Source: Dichotomocladium elegans
Taxonomy: Eukaryota; Mucoromycota; Mucoromycetes; Mucorales; Lichtheimiaceae
Assembly (NCBI GenBank): GCA_025716815.1
Contig: JAIXMN010000004.1
Span: forward strand, 1,798,001-1,862,000
DNA: 64,000 nt
Direction: 5' to 3'
The position numbers and the translations under genes are program-made. Shown here in pieces: positions 49,717 to 62,224 of this stretch. Each line of letters opens with the position of its first letter. The first letter of the stretch is position 1. The notes below the pieces were generated by a model. It was not told the origin of the DNA. It made no database searches and saw nothing but the letters and a program-made list of their open reading frames with translations.

Positions 49717-52502
49717 TCACTGAGACTCTGCCTCTTCGCTTCGTTGGCGGCTTCGTTTACGGTTTTTGGTCCGAGGGCTGCCATTATACGGAGTTGATGA
49801 TGTTGATCCGCTTGATTCCTCGGAAACCTCTATGGCCGCTGTCACGGAGGCTGCAGCGATTTCAACTTCCGGGCTCGTCATAACAGCAGCGGATGTTATT
49901 TTGATATTTGGGTCACTACCGCATATGCAGACGAAAGGTTGGTGCTTTGGGCTCGTAAAAACGCCGAACTTGCCCCAGCCAAGAACATAGCCGACATAGA
50001 GCATCCAGATAACTAGGACATTCAGGACCAGTGTCTTAATGCCACCATAAAAAGAGCCAAGCGCCACAAGCTCTGAGACGCGCCAGAGCCAGAAAATGAC
50101 CTGCAATCCCTTGCACCACGGGCGTTCGTAGGCAGGTTTCTGTCGGCTGTAGGCGCAGGGATCCATGGACTGCCAGGCAAAGAGCATCATAAAGACCCCG
50201 ACATCCAGCCATATTTGGCCAACAGCGAACATCCATGTGTCCGCGAGCGGGATCCATTCGTTGGCAAACTTAAGGCCCCATAGATAAAAAGTGCCATACC
50301 GCTCGCTCGGAGAAGGCGCAGACGGGATGAATTCCGCGCGGAACCAGGGCAGCGAAATCAATGACAGCAGAAACAGTACGGTAGCCAACCAGCACCATGG
50401 CTGTTCGTGGGCCAGAGCCACAAAATGGGCGTAGACATACTGCCAAAAAGGGGTACGTTCGGATTCCTGGTGGATTCTCTGTTGCAATTGTCTGTAACGA
50501 TTTGGATCGCAAAACATGGGAATAATTAAGGCTACGAGCATGAGAGCCACTCCAAAAAGCGAGAGGGCTTGGAACTAGTACAGTCCGCGCTTCAGTTACA
50601 AGCGAGCGAGGTAGAGTAGTTCGTAGATGCTTACAATGATAGCCATGTTCGATGAAATGATGAATTCGCCGGGTCCGCCGGCAATCCTGTCCCTCTGACC
50701 GTCTAATCGAAATGCAATCGTGGAGGATCCGCTCTGACCGTCAGAGGTAGTTACATGTACTTCCAGAGAGTGCACTTGGTTTAGATCCAACGCGCTTGGA
50801 TCCCAAGGTGCAGTCCACAACGGACTATCAAGCGTTGCTTTTAAAGCCGCTTCTTTGTGCGGCTTCCCATCGATTTTGATTTCGACAGACAAGTCATTTG
50901 AATTGGAGAATACCAAGAACCGGATATGGGTACTGCTTTTAATCCGCTCAAGAGGTTCTTTGGCTGGGATGGCATACCGAGAATCTTTGGGATTCGTGAT
51001 AAGTACGATAGGTGCCGGTTGGATTGTTGCAGGCCAGATGATATTCCCAGTAGCTGTGAGCGGCAGAACTGGATGTGGGCCAAGTTGCTTGCGTGGCAGC
51101 TCCACGTCGATAAAGGAGATAAGGTCATGATCAACCGCCATAATACGATACACTCCATGAACCATCATATCTCCAAGCTCTAGTTCGAGGGACTCGGCCT
51201 TGGGGTCGTACCACTTGAGAGCATCTCCCAGCCCTACATGGTACCAGCGAAAAAGGGAAAAAGAAGATACAGTTTACTATACATGTGAAAATATACGACT
51301 TTGCGTGAAAATATATTAATCTTATATACATACCGGCAGCAAGTCGATGTAGATGTCCGCACATATACACGCTGTATTGCCTTGCGAGTTCTCTGAACCG
51401 ATAGCCTTTGCTTGAAACACCAAAGACCATTGTGGTCGTTGGGTAATGCGAGAACTTCAGGGTGTTATTATTAATGGTCTAGGGAGATCATATATGACCT
51501 ACTTACCACGAACGTGTGATTCGTCAGAGGCTGCAAAGCACCTGCCAATCGATCCATTGACCTGGATGTCATGTACCCGAAAAAGTTGAAAGGGCGTGAC
51601 GGACCGCGTTTTGGGCTATATCGATGTCAGAGACAGCTTTTTTCAATGGACACATTAACATACGTACTTACCATGCATCCATTGCAACAAATCGATAGGT
51701 GCCGTATGTCTCATTCACTTGCCAGGAATAAAGACCGTGGCCGCTTTCCACTAAGTCTGCACTCTTTCCATGAGTGCGATAGAAATTGACATGCGACTGC
51801 CAGGACGGGAGGTCTAGTACGTATGTTCACCAGATTCAATCCTGTGATCTGCTTGCTGAACACTAGAATTGGTATTGACAGAAAAGGCTGGAAGACATAC
51901 CGAAACAATCATGATTTCCGCGCATGTCATACCATGGCATGTCAGGCGCACCCTGTTCAATCGCCTGCCTGTAGACTTGCCATTCTTCTTGGTACTGCTG
52001 AGAAGTGACGAGCCGAACGTCTTTGGCATCCGTCAGGTCCCCGGTGACAACAACAAAGCGTGGTCTTTTGTGTAAGAGTGGTAAGTCATCTTCCATGTCG
52101 GATGGAAGGGAGTTGACTTACTTGACGAGGGGAAGGATGGATTGAATGAAATGCAAGTAATGGAGCGTATGTCCTTTTCGGCGATATTTGGAGATGTGAA
52201 GATCAGAAATCTTTTGGGAGTCGGTATTCGGTTGATGTCAGCAAGGAGTGTAATTAAACATGATACATGAATACCTGAGCAAAATAGAACATATTGGAGG
52301 GAGATGATCCGATAACAGTGTCGTTTGATTGAGAACGAATTACTGTAGATGATATGGTCTGTCGATGACGCTGTTGGTGCTGGAAGGGCCAAGGGGAATA
52401 TTCAAAAGCACGCAGGTCTCTTGTCGAGGCCCAGTAAAGATAGCAGGCCCGAAAGCCGCATATCATCACAATGAGGACCCAAAACCAAGGACTCAGTTTC
52501 AT
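49717..52502 (-). CDS. TMEM62-like membrane metallophosphoesterase
   Basis: Calcineurin-type phosphoesterase domain joined to a C-terminal multi-pass membrane part, as in TMEM62; the substrate is unknown. Eight minus-strand exons: 52275-52502, 52122-52210, 51901-52064, 51672-51813, 51507-51615, 51334-51454, 50635-51233, 49717-50574; 769 residues. The N-terminus starts with a hydrophobic signal/anchor (FWVLIVMICGFRACYLYW). Metal-binding motifs follow in order: SDLHIS, VTGDLTDAKD, RGNHDCF, FSHYPTTT and CGHLH. A beta-rich middle region (about 300-480) precedes roughly five membrane segments (for example LFGVALMLVALIIPMF, WLATVLFLLSLISL). The tail is Ser/Arg-rich and cytosolic-looking (KNRKRSRQRSEE). 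Metal ligands appear complete, so an active enzyme facing the lumen or outside is likely. Fusion of the two parts is the family norm. Confidence 0.88.
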
Positions 52503-52984
52503 AGATGTGCGTATAAAAGGTGGAGGGAAGAGGGAAAGGAAGAGCTCGGGGCCAGGTGGGAAATGAAGTCAAGGCGGTTATTGTTGAGTGTTGGAACAAA
52601 TAAGGGACCCGTCTTTATTTACTACATGGCTGATCACGCGCACGCCCATTAGGAGGTTTCATTCCATGTCACAGCAGCCTACGTACTTGACATCTCATGT
52701 GTAACTTGTCCCCGAGTGGCAGAACCTCCTCTCCTGCATTCTTATATCCTTCTCTAAACAAAGACATGTTGTCAACGTCCAGTTACGAATCAAGCATTGT
52801 CCCCGTAGAACTGAAGTGTTGCCAGGAACCCCTCCCCCCCATAATCAGCGGCGTATGTACTGTAGAAAGCTCTTCGTCCTCACAAGCCAGCTTCGAATGA
52901 TGGTATTTATCTCACATTCTCTCACATCCCGTTTTTGTTTTAAGTAAACAGTTTTCTTTTTTATTGGTATTGCCACACTCGGAT

Positions 52985-53653
52985 TTAGATCAAACCAATC
53001 TAGAATTTGCATGATATTAGACGCTGAAACTCTTCCGTTTCGCTCACTACTAACCTTGTTGGCGACATCCAAAGCATCAACATCAGCAGTCAAACGGACA
53101 TAAGCCTTCTTCTCGCCAGTGGGTCTATAACGGACAGAATGGGTTATTGATCCATTAGCATGCGAATGAACCCTCATTATCGATTATCTCGCTTCCTGAC
53201 TCCAAAAAAGGACATTACCTGATGAGAGTGTTGACTTTCAGAGCCTCAACGTCATAAAGACGCTTGACAGCATCCTTAATCTGGTTCTTGTTGGCCTTCA
53301 GGTCGACAATGAAGGTCAAGGTGTTGCACTCCTCGATCTTCTTCATGGCACTCTCAGTGTTCAAGGGGCTGCGAATGACACGGTACTGGTCCATGCGGGG
53401 CAAGTGAGGGACCGATTTGCGAGCATACTTGGGCTTGCGAGCCAAACGCAAGGTCTTGGGCAGATGGAAATGGGTGGAGGTGCGGACCTTGCGGACCGAC
53501 TTGGCATGGACACCCTTAAGGGCAGCCTTCTTGGCAGCAAGCGCCTTCTGAGCAGCAGTCTGGGCTGTTTACAAATCCATCCGTTGTCGTCAATTCATCC
53601 ATCCATCCATTATCCGGTCGTAACGTATCCATCGTACCTTTCTTCTGTGCCAT
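52985..53653 (-). CDS. RPL25: 60S ribosomal protein uL23 (L23a/L25)
   Basis: Large-subunit protein at the polypeptide exit tunnel, binding 25S rRNA and docking SRP and nascent-chain factors. Four minus-strand exons: 53638-53653, 53219-53564, 53055-53124, 52985-52999; 148 residues. Signature: an Ala/Lys-rich N-terminus ([15 protein letters not shown]), [65 protein letters not shown] and the end IGLI. The first coding exon is 16 nt and the last only 15 nt including the stop; the latter was found because the family always ends ANKIG plus two residues. A short first exon next to the ATG is common in fungal ribosomal protein genes. Confidence 0.94.
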
Positions 53654-54535
53654 GGCGGGTCGATATGTAGGAAAGAGGATCGGCCATGGTTACGCCGGTA
53701 TTCTTCGCCCCATAGGCCCGAGCGGACTGAACTGCGCTGCGCTTTGGCCCTGCTTTCTTTCGCCCCTCTACCCGTTCTTCCCCTCCCCTCCCAAAAACCC
53801 TCCCACCACACGTCCCCTCCCTCTCCCCCCAAAAAATTTCCTCGTCCCAAAAATTTAAATCTCCTCTCTTTGCTTGCGGAATTAAAATATACCGAGTTCT
53901 ATATATTGCAAGGGGTTTCTTGACACACCGTAATGTCATTTATTTTGTTTGAAAACGTCTGCGTATGCAGGATGCCTTCTGAAATTCGCTGCTTTCTTCG
54001 TACCACTAGCAGTTGCTCTGAAAAGGTTCTCCTCAAGGTTTTTTTAACGTATTAGTGCGACCTTTCACCCGAAGGCTTGTAAGTGTCCTAAAGAACTTAT
54101 ATTCCGGATATGGCGACGGTGATATGTTCCAGATAACCGAGATTTCCGCCACACGGCATATAAATGTTCAATCGTCCTGCGCATAGAACCACAACGGTTT
54201 TTAATATATAAGGAGCAGGATTTCAATAGAAGATGCAGCTTTTTCCTCACTGATGAACGCTTAGATCACTACTGGGGTGACCAGAGCTCCCAAATGGGCA
54301 AAACAAAGCGCTCAGTAGAAAAGAACTGACGAACGGAAAAGTCTACACGGAAAAAGTTTTTGCCCAAAGAGGTGCCTTCGCTCGTGTTTTATCGGTACAC
54401 ATTTACCCTTATATTTTATCCTGCCGGGCAAATGTCTCTTCTTTTTTTTTGGTTTATATATCGTCCTTGCCGAATTTTTATTCTTCGTTTACTTTTCTTT
54501 GTGCTCCTACACCGTCAACCCCAGCAAGCCAAGCC
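53654..54535. other. Divergent promoter region of uL23 and the SPT small subunit
   Basis: 880 bp without genes. C-rich strings and pyrimidine tracts lie on the uL23 side (53740-53840) and T-rich leader sequence on the other. Confidence 0.4.
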
Positions 54536-54805
54536 ATGACGAAGTCGCTCTCCGCCTATGCCCACGAAAAGTTCGTACAGTATGAAGTAATGACTGCAGT
54601 CTACGTCATGGAGCCATGGGAGAAGACGCTGTTCAGTAAGTTCATTCTTTTGGCTGTACCAGATGAATAATATGCTCTACATGCGCATGGTAACGGGTGT
54701 TGTACCGCAACAGATGCTATTGTACTTGTCCTTGTTTCCTTATCCATTGTTACCGTTTATCAGTACACTCCAGCGTTGTTGGGAAAGGTGTCCGCTTTGT
54801 TCTAA
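54536..54805 (+). CDS. Small activating subunit of serine palmitoyltransferase (SPTSS/Tsc3-like)
   Basis: Tiny ER membrane protein that activates serine palmitoyltransferase, the first step of sphingolipid synthesis. Two exons, 54536-54635 and 54714-54805, give 63 residues. The family motif YEVMTAVYVMEPWEKTLFN is complete across the intron, followed by one membrane segment (AIVLVLVSLSIVTVYQY) and a short tail. Length fits the SPTSSA/B type better than the slightly longer yeast Tsc3. It would be missed by gene finders with a length cut-off. ATG 54536 (GCCATGA) is the first after a pyrimidine-rich leader. Confidence 0.9.
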
Positions 54806-55885
54806 TTATCTCCTCTTTCATATACGGGTTGTGAAAGCAACCGTACGTCAATTGCATGTGCCCATGAACTTCCTCCTCTTTCTGTTTATATTCCCCCGCT
54901 TATCGTTTATAACGAGCGTAGCCGCCTTTTTACTATCATATCTATGTATTATTTCATTCATTATATAAACTTTGATTTCTTCTCTTTGTTTCTTTTCTCT
55001 TTCTCCGCCTCCCATATCCTTTTTCCAGAACGTGCAGGCTTTATGATGGTGTCATGTAAACACGGATTCGGAGTCCGGGTCCGTCGGCCGGTTGCACAAG
55101 AAATGGTGATACGACGATCTATTTTCTACACAATTGCTATTCTGCTCATTGACAGCCATGAGACCTTCATTATTACAGCACCCTGGGGAGACTAAATAAA
55201 AAATGGAGCTAACACAATTGTATATGGATGGGTGGATAAGATGAGATCCCTGGTCTATTCAACATTGCTTTCACAGAGTTGGTAAAATCGGAGGGATGGC
55301 ATGTGGCTGCATCGCGTGATGAATCGCTCGGCCTATATGTATTTCCGATAAGAAGCATGCACACGCGCAAACCTCTTTGGTCAGCTTAAAAAAATCTCTC
55401 ACTATGCGTACAATGCAATGGCTTTTAGCAAAGATGCGCTGGCGCTTTTTCTGAGAGAGCAGCATAAAAAGATACATACGTGCTCATGTTTTATAGCGTT
55501 AAGACAATTTTATGTTACTCCTCAAAAAGCCCTTTAAAATTGGAAGGGTACGTGCATCCTTCTCCAACTTGGTAGGATTAATTCGTTATGTAAGAAATTC
55601 TCTGCACAATGTGAGACGATGTGCAGGCCAATTGAATGCCTTTTTGGCAGCAATCGTCAGATTGACGAATCAGATGCCTACTTTGCTTCGAAATTATCTC
55701 CATTCTTCCTTTCCACCCCCCAAATAAATCCCAAGTGACGGTTTCAACTCCGAGCCGCCGCACCTTGCCGGACCATGGTGTCCCGCACCGCACCGGGCCG
55801 GAGGTGGGGGAGGAGGGCCATTGCCTAACTGCGACGGCTGGACCAAGTGGGTTCCTCCTTTCCCTTTTGTACATTTGACTTAAAG
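54806..55885. other. Gap before eL24
   Basis: About 1.1 kb. Short hydrophobic plus-strand frames at 54663-55195 have no splice support and overlap the 3' region of the SPT subunit gene. No gene recognised. GC-rich sequence at 55740-55830 is probably the eL24 promoter. Confidence 0.4.
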
Positions 55886-56571
55886 ATGAAGTATGTAAAA
55901 ACATCTCCACAACCTGAGATGAGGATGGACAGATGGATGGATGAATGGATGGGCACTAATAAGATGGATGATTGATTCCGTAGGCTCGAGATTTGCTCCT
56001 TCTCCGGCTACAAGATCTACCCCGCCAAGGGTAAGGTGTTCATCCGTAGCGACAGCAGGTACGCGCAGGTTTAAGGCTCTTTCTTTTCTATATTACATAA
56101 CTCACCTGTTGCTGTCTACTGTTTTATAGAGTAAGAAAATTGCTTCAGGAAAAAAAACTGAATGTTGTGCACGATGAATGCTCAAATGGAAATTCTGATT
56201 CATTTTAGACCTTCCGCTTCATTAACGGCAAGACCGAGTCGTACTTCCTTCAGCGCTTGAACCCCCGCAAGATTCGATGGACCCAGATCTACCGTCGTGT
56301 TAACAAGAAGGGTATTACTGTCGAGTCCCGCAAGAAGCGCACTCGCCGTACCGTCAAGGTCGAGCGTGCCGTCGTCGGTGCTACCTGGGACCAGATTCGC
56401 GCTAAGCGCACTGAGAAGCCTGAGGCTCGCGCTGCTGCTCGCCAGGCTGCCAAGGAGGCCAAGAAGGCTGCTGCCTTCAAGAAGGTATATTCAATGTTTA
56501 AATGGAGAGTTATACGTGCCACAGAAGTTAAAAAATGAAACATCTAGACTGTCCCCACCACCAAGGCTTAA
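55886..56571 (+). CDS. RPL24: 60S ribosomal protein eL24
   Basis: Large-subunit protein forming bridge eB13 with the small subunit. Preferred model: exons 55886-55890 (ATGAA), 55984-56058, 56130 (one base, A), 56209-56484 and 56548-56571; 126 residues. It reads MKLEICSFSGYKIYP, then KGKVFIRSDS, RTFRFINGK, NPRKIRWTQIYRRVNKKG, KKRTRRTVKVERAVVGA and a Lys/Ala-rich tail ending TVPTTKA. Cys6 is present, but the family's usual second zinc-binding pair is not seen, as in other eukaryotic eL24. The one-base exon has a clean acceptor (GTTTTATAG) and donor (GTAAGA) and produces the family sequence SDSRTFRF exactly. The alternative is a single longer intron with donor GTTTAA at 56068, giving SDSRYAQTFRF with three extra residues. 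The first exon of 5 nt is also unusual. Confidence 0.9.
56130..56130 (+). other. RPL24: Apparent 1-nt microexon of eL24
   Basis: Single A between acceptor TTTTATAG (ending 56129) and donor GTAAGA (starting 56131). It completes the Arg codon whose first two bases end exon 2 at 56058, and the next exon starts in frame at 56209. Flanking introns would be 71 and 78 bp, both ordinary for this genome. Confidence 0.6.
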
Positions 56572-56812
56572 GCATCAAGCTTCTTATGATCCATTTTGTT
56601 GTGGGTTCTACAAACAATAAAAAAGAAAGCCTCATTGTCTAGAACGGTGATGCCCAGAATGTATGGTTATGCGGCCATGCTTAGGTGTGTGTATGGTTGC
56701 GTGGGTCTGAAGACGCCCTTCTCCAATGCTAAGGTGGCTTGGTTGGATATTCCAGGTGTCAGCTTTTGCTTAAAATACATAATTTCTTTGGGGTGAAGAT
56801 AGTCTCCCTTTC

Positions 56813-57725
56813 ATGTCCCTGCTCTACATGGATCAACAGGTTATTTCAACAACTATTCCTATGCTCATCTTGGGCTTGGGATGGACGGGCAGTTTCCTCG
56901 TCGAGCTACTCACTAGCCTTCATATCACTTACGCCGCGACTACACGCGATGGGCGAAACGATACGATTCAGTGGGCACTGCCTCTAAACAGCAGCGATGC
57001 CATTGACGTGTCTCTCCTTCCATATGCCCGTACTGTACTGGTCACATTCCCAGTATTGACGTCTGAGGCGATGAACGGGCTTATGGATGCATATGAGAAA
57101 CGTCATGGGAGCGCACAGTGGATTTTGCTGTCGTCAACACGGATATTTAACGGCAATCCAAGCGATCGGCATGGACCTATGGATCCGTTAAAGGACACAT
57201 CGGGGCGCATGCACGCAGAAAAGGTGGTGCTTAAACGGGGAGGAACGGTTCTGCATTTGGCAGGCCTCTGGGGCGCGCAGCGGTACTATAAAGATCGTAG
57301 ACGATGCTTTTACAGAGATAGAGGAACTTATATGATACATTGCTGATAGCCAACCACGGAATTGGGTGCCGAGGTTCGGTACTGAAGAAGCCATTCAAAA
57401 CAAATTGCTCAACCGGCAGCTGCATCTGATACATGGCTGGGACGTGGCTCGTGCAATTGTGGCGGTACACCAGAATCTGAAAAGAGGCGAGCGGTGGATC
57501 ATCACGGATGGCGGATGCAATGACTGGATCCAACTCATATTGGCCTGGGGCGCTCCTGAGCAGGTTGAGACAGCGCGGCGGCTGGCTCCTGAGACATTGA
57601 AGACTGAGGACAGCTTAGAACAGATTGCAGAGAAGGGCGACGTCAAGCCTAGGCTGGACTCGAGGGAGTTTTGGGATGCATTTGACCTGGAACCGACTGA
57701 GTTTCTGGAAGTGCCCTGGCGCTAG
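56813..57725 (+). CDS. NAD(P)-dependent epimerase/dehydratase-like Rossmann protein
   Basis: Extended short-chain-dehydrogenase-like protein; the substrate is unknown. Exons 56813-57282 and 57350-57725 give 281 residues. The N-terminal dinucleotide-binding loop is ILGLGWTGSFLVELL (G-x-G-x2-G). Later come TTRDG, a strand-like WILLSSTRIFNGN and HAEKVVLKRGGTVLHLAGL, then LHLIHGWDVARAIVAVHQ and WIITDGG, which resemble bacterial YeeZ-like atypical SDRs in which the usual YxxxK catalytic pair is missing. No signal peptide or membrane segment. Start ATG 56813 is close to the Rossmann fold, as expected; a second Met lies five codons on. Confidence 0.8.
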
Positions 57726-58094
57726 ATCTGTTATTGCGTCATTGACAACGACCTTTCTCGTTTTTATCAAGCTTCTATCATTAACATTTCGCTTGCTTTC
57801 TCTAGTCCAATTTTCCATTTCCTGGAGGTGGATACTAAAATTGAATGCGCTCTCTAGACACAATTTGTTCTTATTTTATTTTGGGAGGGAGGGATGTTGG
57901 CGGTAGGCAGAACGAACAACTGCGGAGATCGAATAGGTTTTTAAATGGGGTGCGGAAAACGATGGTGATGATGCGTGAATGAGCTGCGCCAATGCTGGTT
58001 CCGCCCTGTCACAGGAAAAAAGCGAAGAGATGAGACGAGTTTTCACTTTCCACGTCTTTCTCTTTCTCTCTTTTACTTTATTTTCTTTATTGCT

Positions 58095-61000
58095 ATGGAT
58101 TTTCCATGGCTTTCGGATGTTTCCGGGACAAGGAAGCATCCTGGTTACTTGTCAAAAACAAATACACCAGCACTGTCCTCCGCCCTTGTCCGGTAGGTAT
58201 CTCTTCTTTTGACTGCTGCAACACCCTCCGGTTAGCCGTTTTCTGCATCTTCCTTACTATTCTTTTTTTTTTGAGCACAGAGACCTTGATGGCCAGCAAC
58301 TACCAGACGACCTGATGGAATCCTCAGCAACAGCAGTTTTGAGAAGTGCGCGCCGACCTCGCGCCGACACCATGCCTTCGTCTGTTTTTGCATACACGCC
58401 TTTACACGTATCTTGTACTCTACCCCAAGTACAGAGCAGCGGTAATACTAGGCACCGATCAGGCTCCACCACGCTTGCGTTTGAACGAGCAAACAGTGGC
58501 GGCGCTGCATCTGGCCCCTCGCTGTTGACTTCAGCTTTGGATTATGACGACGACCAACCTGTTCAAGCTGAACTAGCGAGGAGCACAATAGAAAGCACCC
58601 TAGCATCCTTGGGTCTTGATGACGATCAACAGTCTTTTCCAACGAACAGTATCACGTCGACAACGTCGACTGTGTCAGCAACGGCTATTGCAGGAAGCGG
58701 TGGCAGCAACAACAGTAAGGGATACAATTCTTGTTTCCCTTCGCTGTCCATTACAGCCGAGGCATCTGCTCCCGTGCCGCCGGGTCGCACCCGTGCTTAT
58801 ACGGTCGGGCCTGAACGTCCCGATATTAATAGGCTTCTGGCACCTATGCGCTTTGACCCCTTTGAGAACGAGGCTCCTGAACCCTTACGCCAGCAACAGA
58901 ATCAGCTGCAGCCACAGAGGCCGCGTGCTGTCAGTCTTGGAATAGCGAATCATGACGGCCTCCCGTCTCCGCGTGAATTGTTCAATAATCTTTCGGGACC
59001 TTCTCCAGCGGGCAGCGAGAACTCAAAAACAGTCCAACGCGAACTGCGCAGCTCTCGCAGTAGCACTAGCCTAGATGGCAAAAAGATGGCTATAGCAAAT
59101 GAGGTATGTTTTTTTTTTCTTTTGCACCATCACACGTATATTCTCTCTCTCTCGCTCTCTGTATATATGCAAATATACAGAGGAAGGAAGGAAGAGAAAA
59201 GGGGTGAGAGAACTTGTCGGGTTCATCAAATTGTGTTACAAACATTCTAAATTAATGTATCAAGGCGGAAGAGATAACCAGCGGGTGCTCATCACCGCTG
59301 TCTGCAGTAGCGCAGGCGCCTTCTCGGGCGCTGTGGCTTGGCAATATTACGCCTTCCCTGAGCGTTTCAGATCTGATACACATCTTTTCTTGCTACGGAC
59401 ACGTAGAGAGCGCACGTATTCTGTCGGACAAGGAATGTGCCTTTGTCAATTTTAGCCTGGTTGATTCGGCTGTCGCAGCGAAGAACGATCTTGAGACACG
59501 GTTGGATAACAAACTCCAGGGTGCAACAGTTCGTGTTGGATACGGAAGAGCTGATGTAAGTCAGGCCATGGCCAACACGACAGAAGCAGGCCCCAATGCA
59601 CAAGGCCCAACACGAGCATTATGTAAGTTTTTTTTTTTTATATCAGTCCAACTCGCCTGATTTACTCATAAAGTGACTTAGGGGTAGGTAACATCCCTGC
59701 CAACATGAATCCGGCTATACTCCAAACCATCTTTCAGCACTTTGGGCCTATTGAGTCCGTTCGGGTGTTGTCGCATAAAAACTGCGGGTTTGTGAATTTC
59801 GAGCAGCAACAGGATGCGGTTCTCGCTCGCAAATCACTGCAGAACAAGGAAATCTTGGGACCTGGAACGGGGGCAGTGCGGATCGGTTTTGCAAAAGCAC
59901 CAGAGGAGACTGAGAAACCCTCATCAATCGTTCATGCAACCATGTCCAACTCATCACCTGACACGTACCAGGCAACACAATGGGCGGCTGCCATGATGAT
60001 GTCTAGCATGATGAAGGGTCAATACCATGGTCCATACAATCAACAGGCTGCCGCGACATCGTCTTCGCCACTCTCGTCCGCAACGAGCTCTGCGCAGCCG
60101 ACAAGTCTTTATGCGGCCATCCGAACCGAACGTCAGTTCATCATGGAACAGTTATTCCAGCATGAGACTGTCTCACTCTGTGAGGATCAAATAGGTTAGT
60201 CCTCTCGACAACGACGGAAACCGGATGCTAACACGCATATTTATCTGTTAAACAAAGCATTGCCATTAAGCTATCATTCCACCATCCCCATCGTGGCCGA
60301 GTTGGGAGCCGACAGGAAGCTCGAACCCCTGAGACTTCGAGAAATGAGAAAGCGATTGGATGCGGGAGGACTGACGCCACTGGAAATTGAGAATATGGTG
60401 GCTGAGTGTATGGACGAAATCGTGGAACTTTGTAACGGTAAGGGACTCCTACTATACGAATAAGAAGGCACTGTCGTCATATCTCACTGACCATCCCAAT
60501 AGACTATATCGGAAATACGGTCGTCCAGAAATTGTACGAGTGTAGCCCAGATGAATCTAAACTTAAGATGCTCGAACGGATCGCTCCGTACCTTGCGTCC
60601 ATTGGAGTCCACAAGAATGGTACATGGGCTGCTCAGAAGATAATTGACCATTCGAACACGCCCGTTTTGGTATGGGATAAGCAGAAATAGCGTGTCAAAA
60701 GCTGATTGGACTCATCCGTGTGCGGCTGTGGGTAGGTCAAGTTAATCTCCTCCTATATTGCCCCCTATGTTCCGCTCCTGTTGCTCGACCAGTACGGCAA
60801 TTACGTTGTACAAGGTTGCCTGCGGAAAGGAGCGCAGTCAAGCCAGTACATTGTAGATGCTATTGCGGATAAGTGCTGGGAAATTGGACAGGGCCGTTTT
60901 GGTGCGCGGGCCGTAAGAGCGATATTGGAGAATCCGGTTATCACGGTTGAGCAGGAGTGCTACATTGCAGCCGCAGTGATCCAGAATGCGGTGTTATTGA

Positions 61001-61761
61001 CCACGAATGCGAATGGTGTTCTCCTGCTTGCCTGGCTGACTGACACCTCGAATTTGCCTGGACGGTTCAGCGCCTTATGTCCCCGTCTATTGCCTTATCT
61101 TGGCAAACTGTGCACCCACAAACTCGGAGCAATGACAATCTTTAAGATGATAAACCAGCAGCACGACCAAGGTGCCCGCAATGTGCTTCTCAATGCATTA
61201 TTCGACGATCCGGTGCTTCTGAGCGAAGTCTTGCGTGATCAGGTTCACGGCTTAAGTCTCGTCTCGAAAATCATCGGTATTCCTAACCTGGAGCGCCGGG
61301 ACTCGATCATTAAGCAAGTTAAAGTGGCTCTGGCGGAACGTGCCCACATCCAGACATACAAGCGCCTGTTTGACGAGCTCGACGAGCAAGAACAGATGGC
61401 ACCTTCATCGCCAGACATGTCCACCAACGATGATGCCGCACCGGATGCCACGGCCACGAGGTTGGACCCGGATAACAGCAATAACGATGATCATGCCTGG
61501 GCCAAAAACCCTCAGGCGGTGGCGATGATGGCAAATATGTATGCAGCCGCAATGGCCATGGCAGCAACAAATACGCAGCAGCAACATATGCAACAGTCAA
61601 CAGTGCCAGCATCAACACCAGCATCTGTATCAACACTTCTGCCAGCATCATTATCATCAACAACATCAGCAGCAACATCAGCAGCAATGCCAGTGGCTAT
61701 ACCTGACTTGTCCGAGTTTGATAAGATCATCAAATCGTTGCTGCGTAACAACCAACCCTAA
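58095..61761 (+). CDS. JSN1/PUF1-type RNA-binding protein (two RRMs plus Pumilio repeats)
   Basis: Cytoplasmic RNA-binding protein; yeast Jsn1/Puf1 and Puf2 bind mRNAs of membrane and mitochondrial proteins. Seven exons: 58095-58192, 58281-59103, 59265-59622, 59682-60194, 60258-60437, 60503-60669, 60736-61761; 1054 residues (Jsn1 is of similar size). The first 300 residues are Ser/Pro-rich and disordered with RTRAYTVG-type motifs. RRM1 starts near 330 (RALWLGNITPSLSVSD) and RRM2 near 427 (LWVGNIPANMNP, CGFVNFEQQQDA). Pumilio-type repeats run from about 600 to 960 (GNTVVQKLYE, HKNGTWAAQKIIDH, DQYGNYVVQGCL, GRFGARAVRAILE, HKLGAMTIFKMI). The tail is Ala/Thr/Ser/Gln-rich. Only some repeats keep the full base-reading triplets, as in Jsn1. 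Intron 2 (161 bp) is the longest modelled here. The start exon was identified by an in-phase join (donor GTAGGT) to the open frame. Confidence 0.92.
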
Positions 61762-62224
61762 TCATAGAAGCACGCATTGAACATACGCCTTTATTTGTTT
61801 CCAAGCACGCACGCACGCACGCACGCACGCACTCACTCACTCACTCACTTAAACACGTTCTGTATAGTTTCTACGTAATGGGTTGCTTCTCATTTACATA
61901 TTCTTTTCCTCCTTATACCACAATCAATCTAGTACATAGTTGTAGTCTCTGCTTTCTTTCTGCCTTCTCTTCTTCTCAATATATTCAACATATACTACCT
62001 TATATTCATTCCATTGGCTTTGCACGATAACCACGATGATATTTTAGAACGAAATCGCATCCCACATGCATCATTGTGTGGATATATATAATATATAAAA
62101 TGAAAACGATGGAACGATCGATGAATGAAGGTAAAAAAAAAAGAAAGAGCACCTATAAGTGATGGGTTGGGGGTATTGCTGTACACACTTCGAGAAAAAA
62201 ATATACAAAAAGTTCAGATGATTT
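61762..62224. other. Convergent 3' region of the PUF gene and L-serine dehydratase
   Basis: About 460 bp of 3' flank with the tetranucleotide repeat noted separately and T-rich stretches. No gene. Confidence 0.45.
61805..61849. repeat. Tetranucleotide microsatellite (GCAC)n then (TCAC)n
   Basis: Six to seven GCAC units followed directly by about four TCAC units, in the presumed 3' UTR of the PUF-family gene. Confidence 0.9.

Noticed and set aside
61805..61849. Tandem repeat considered as a CRISPR-like array
   Set aside because: Simple tetranucleotide microsatellite without spacers, in a eukaryotic 3' UTR.
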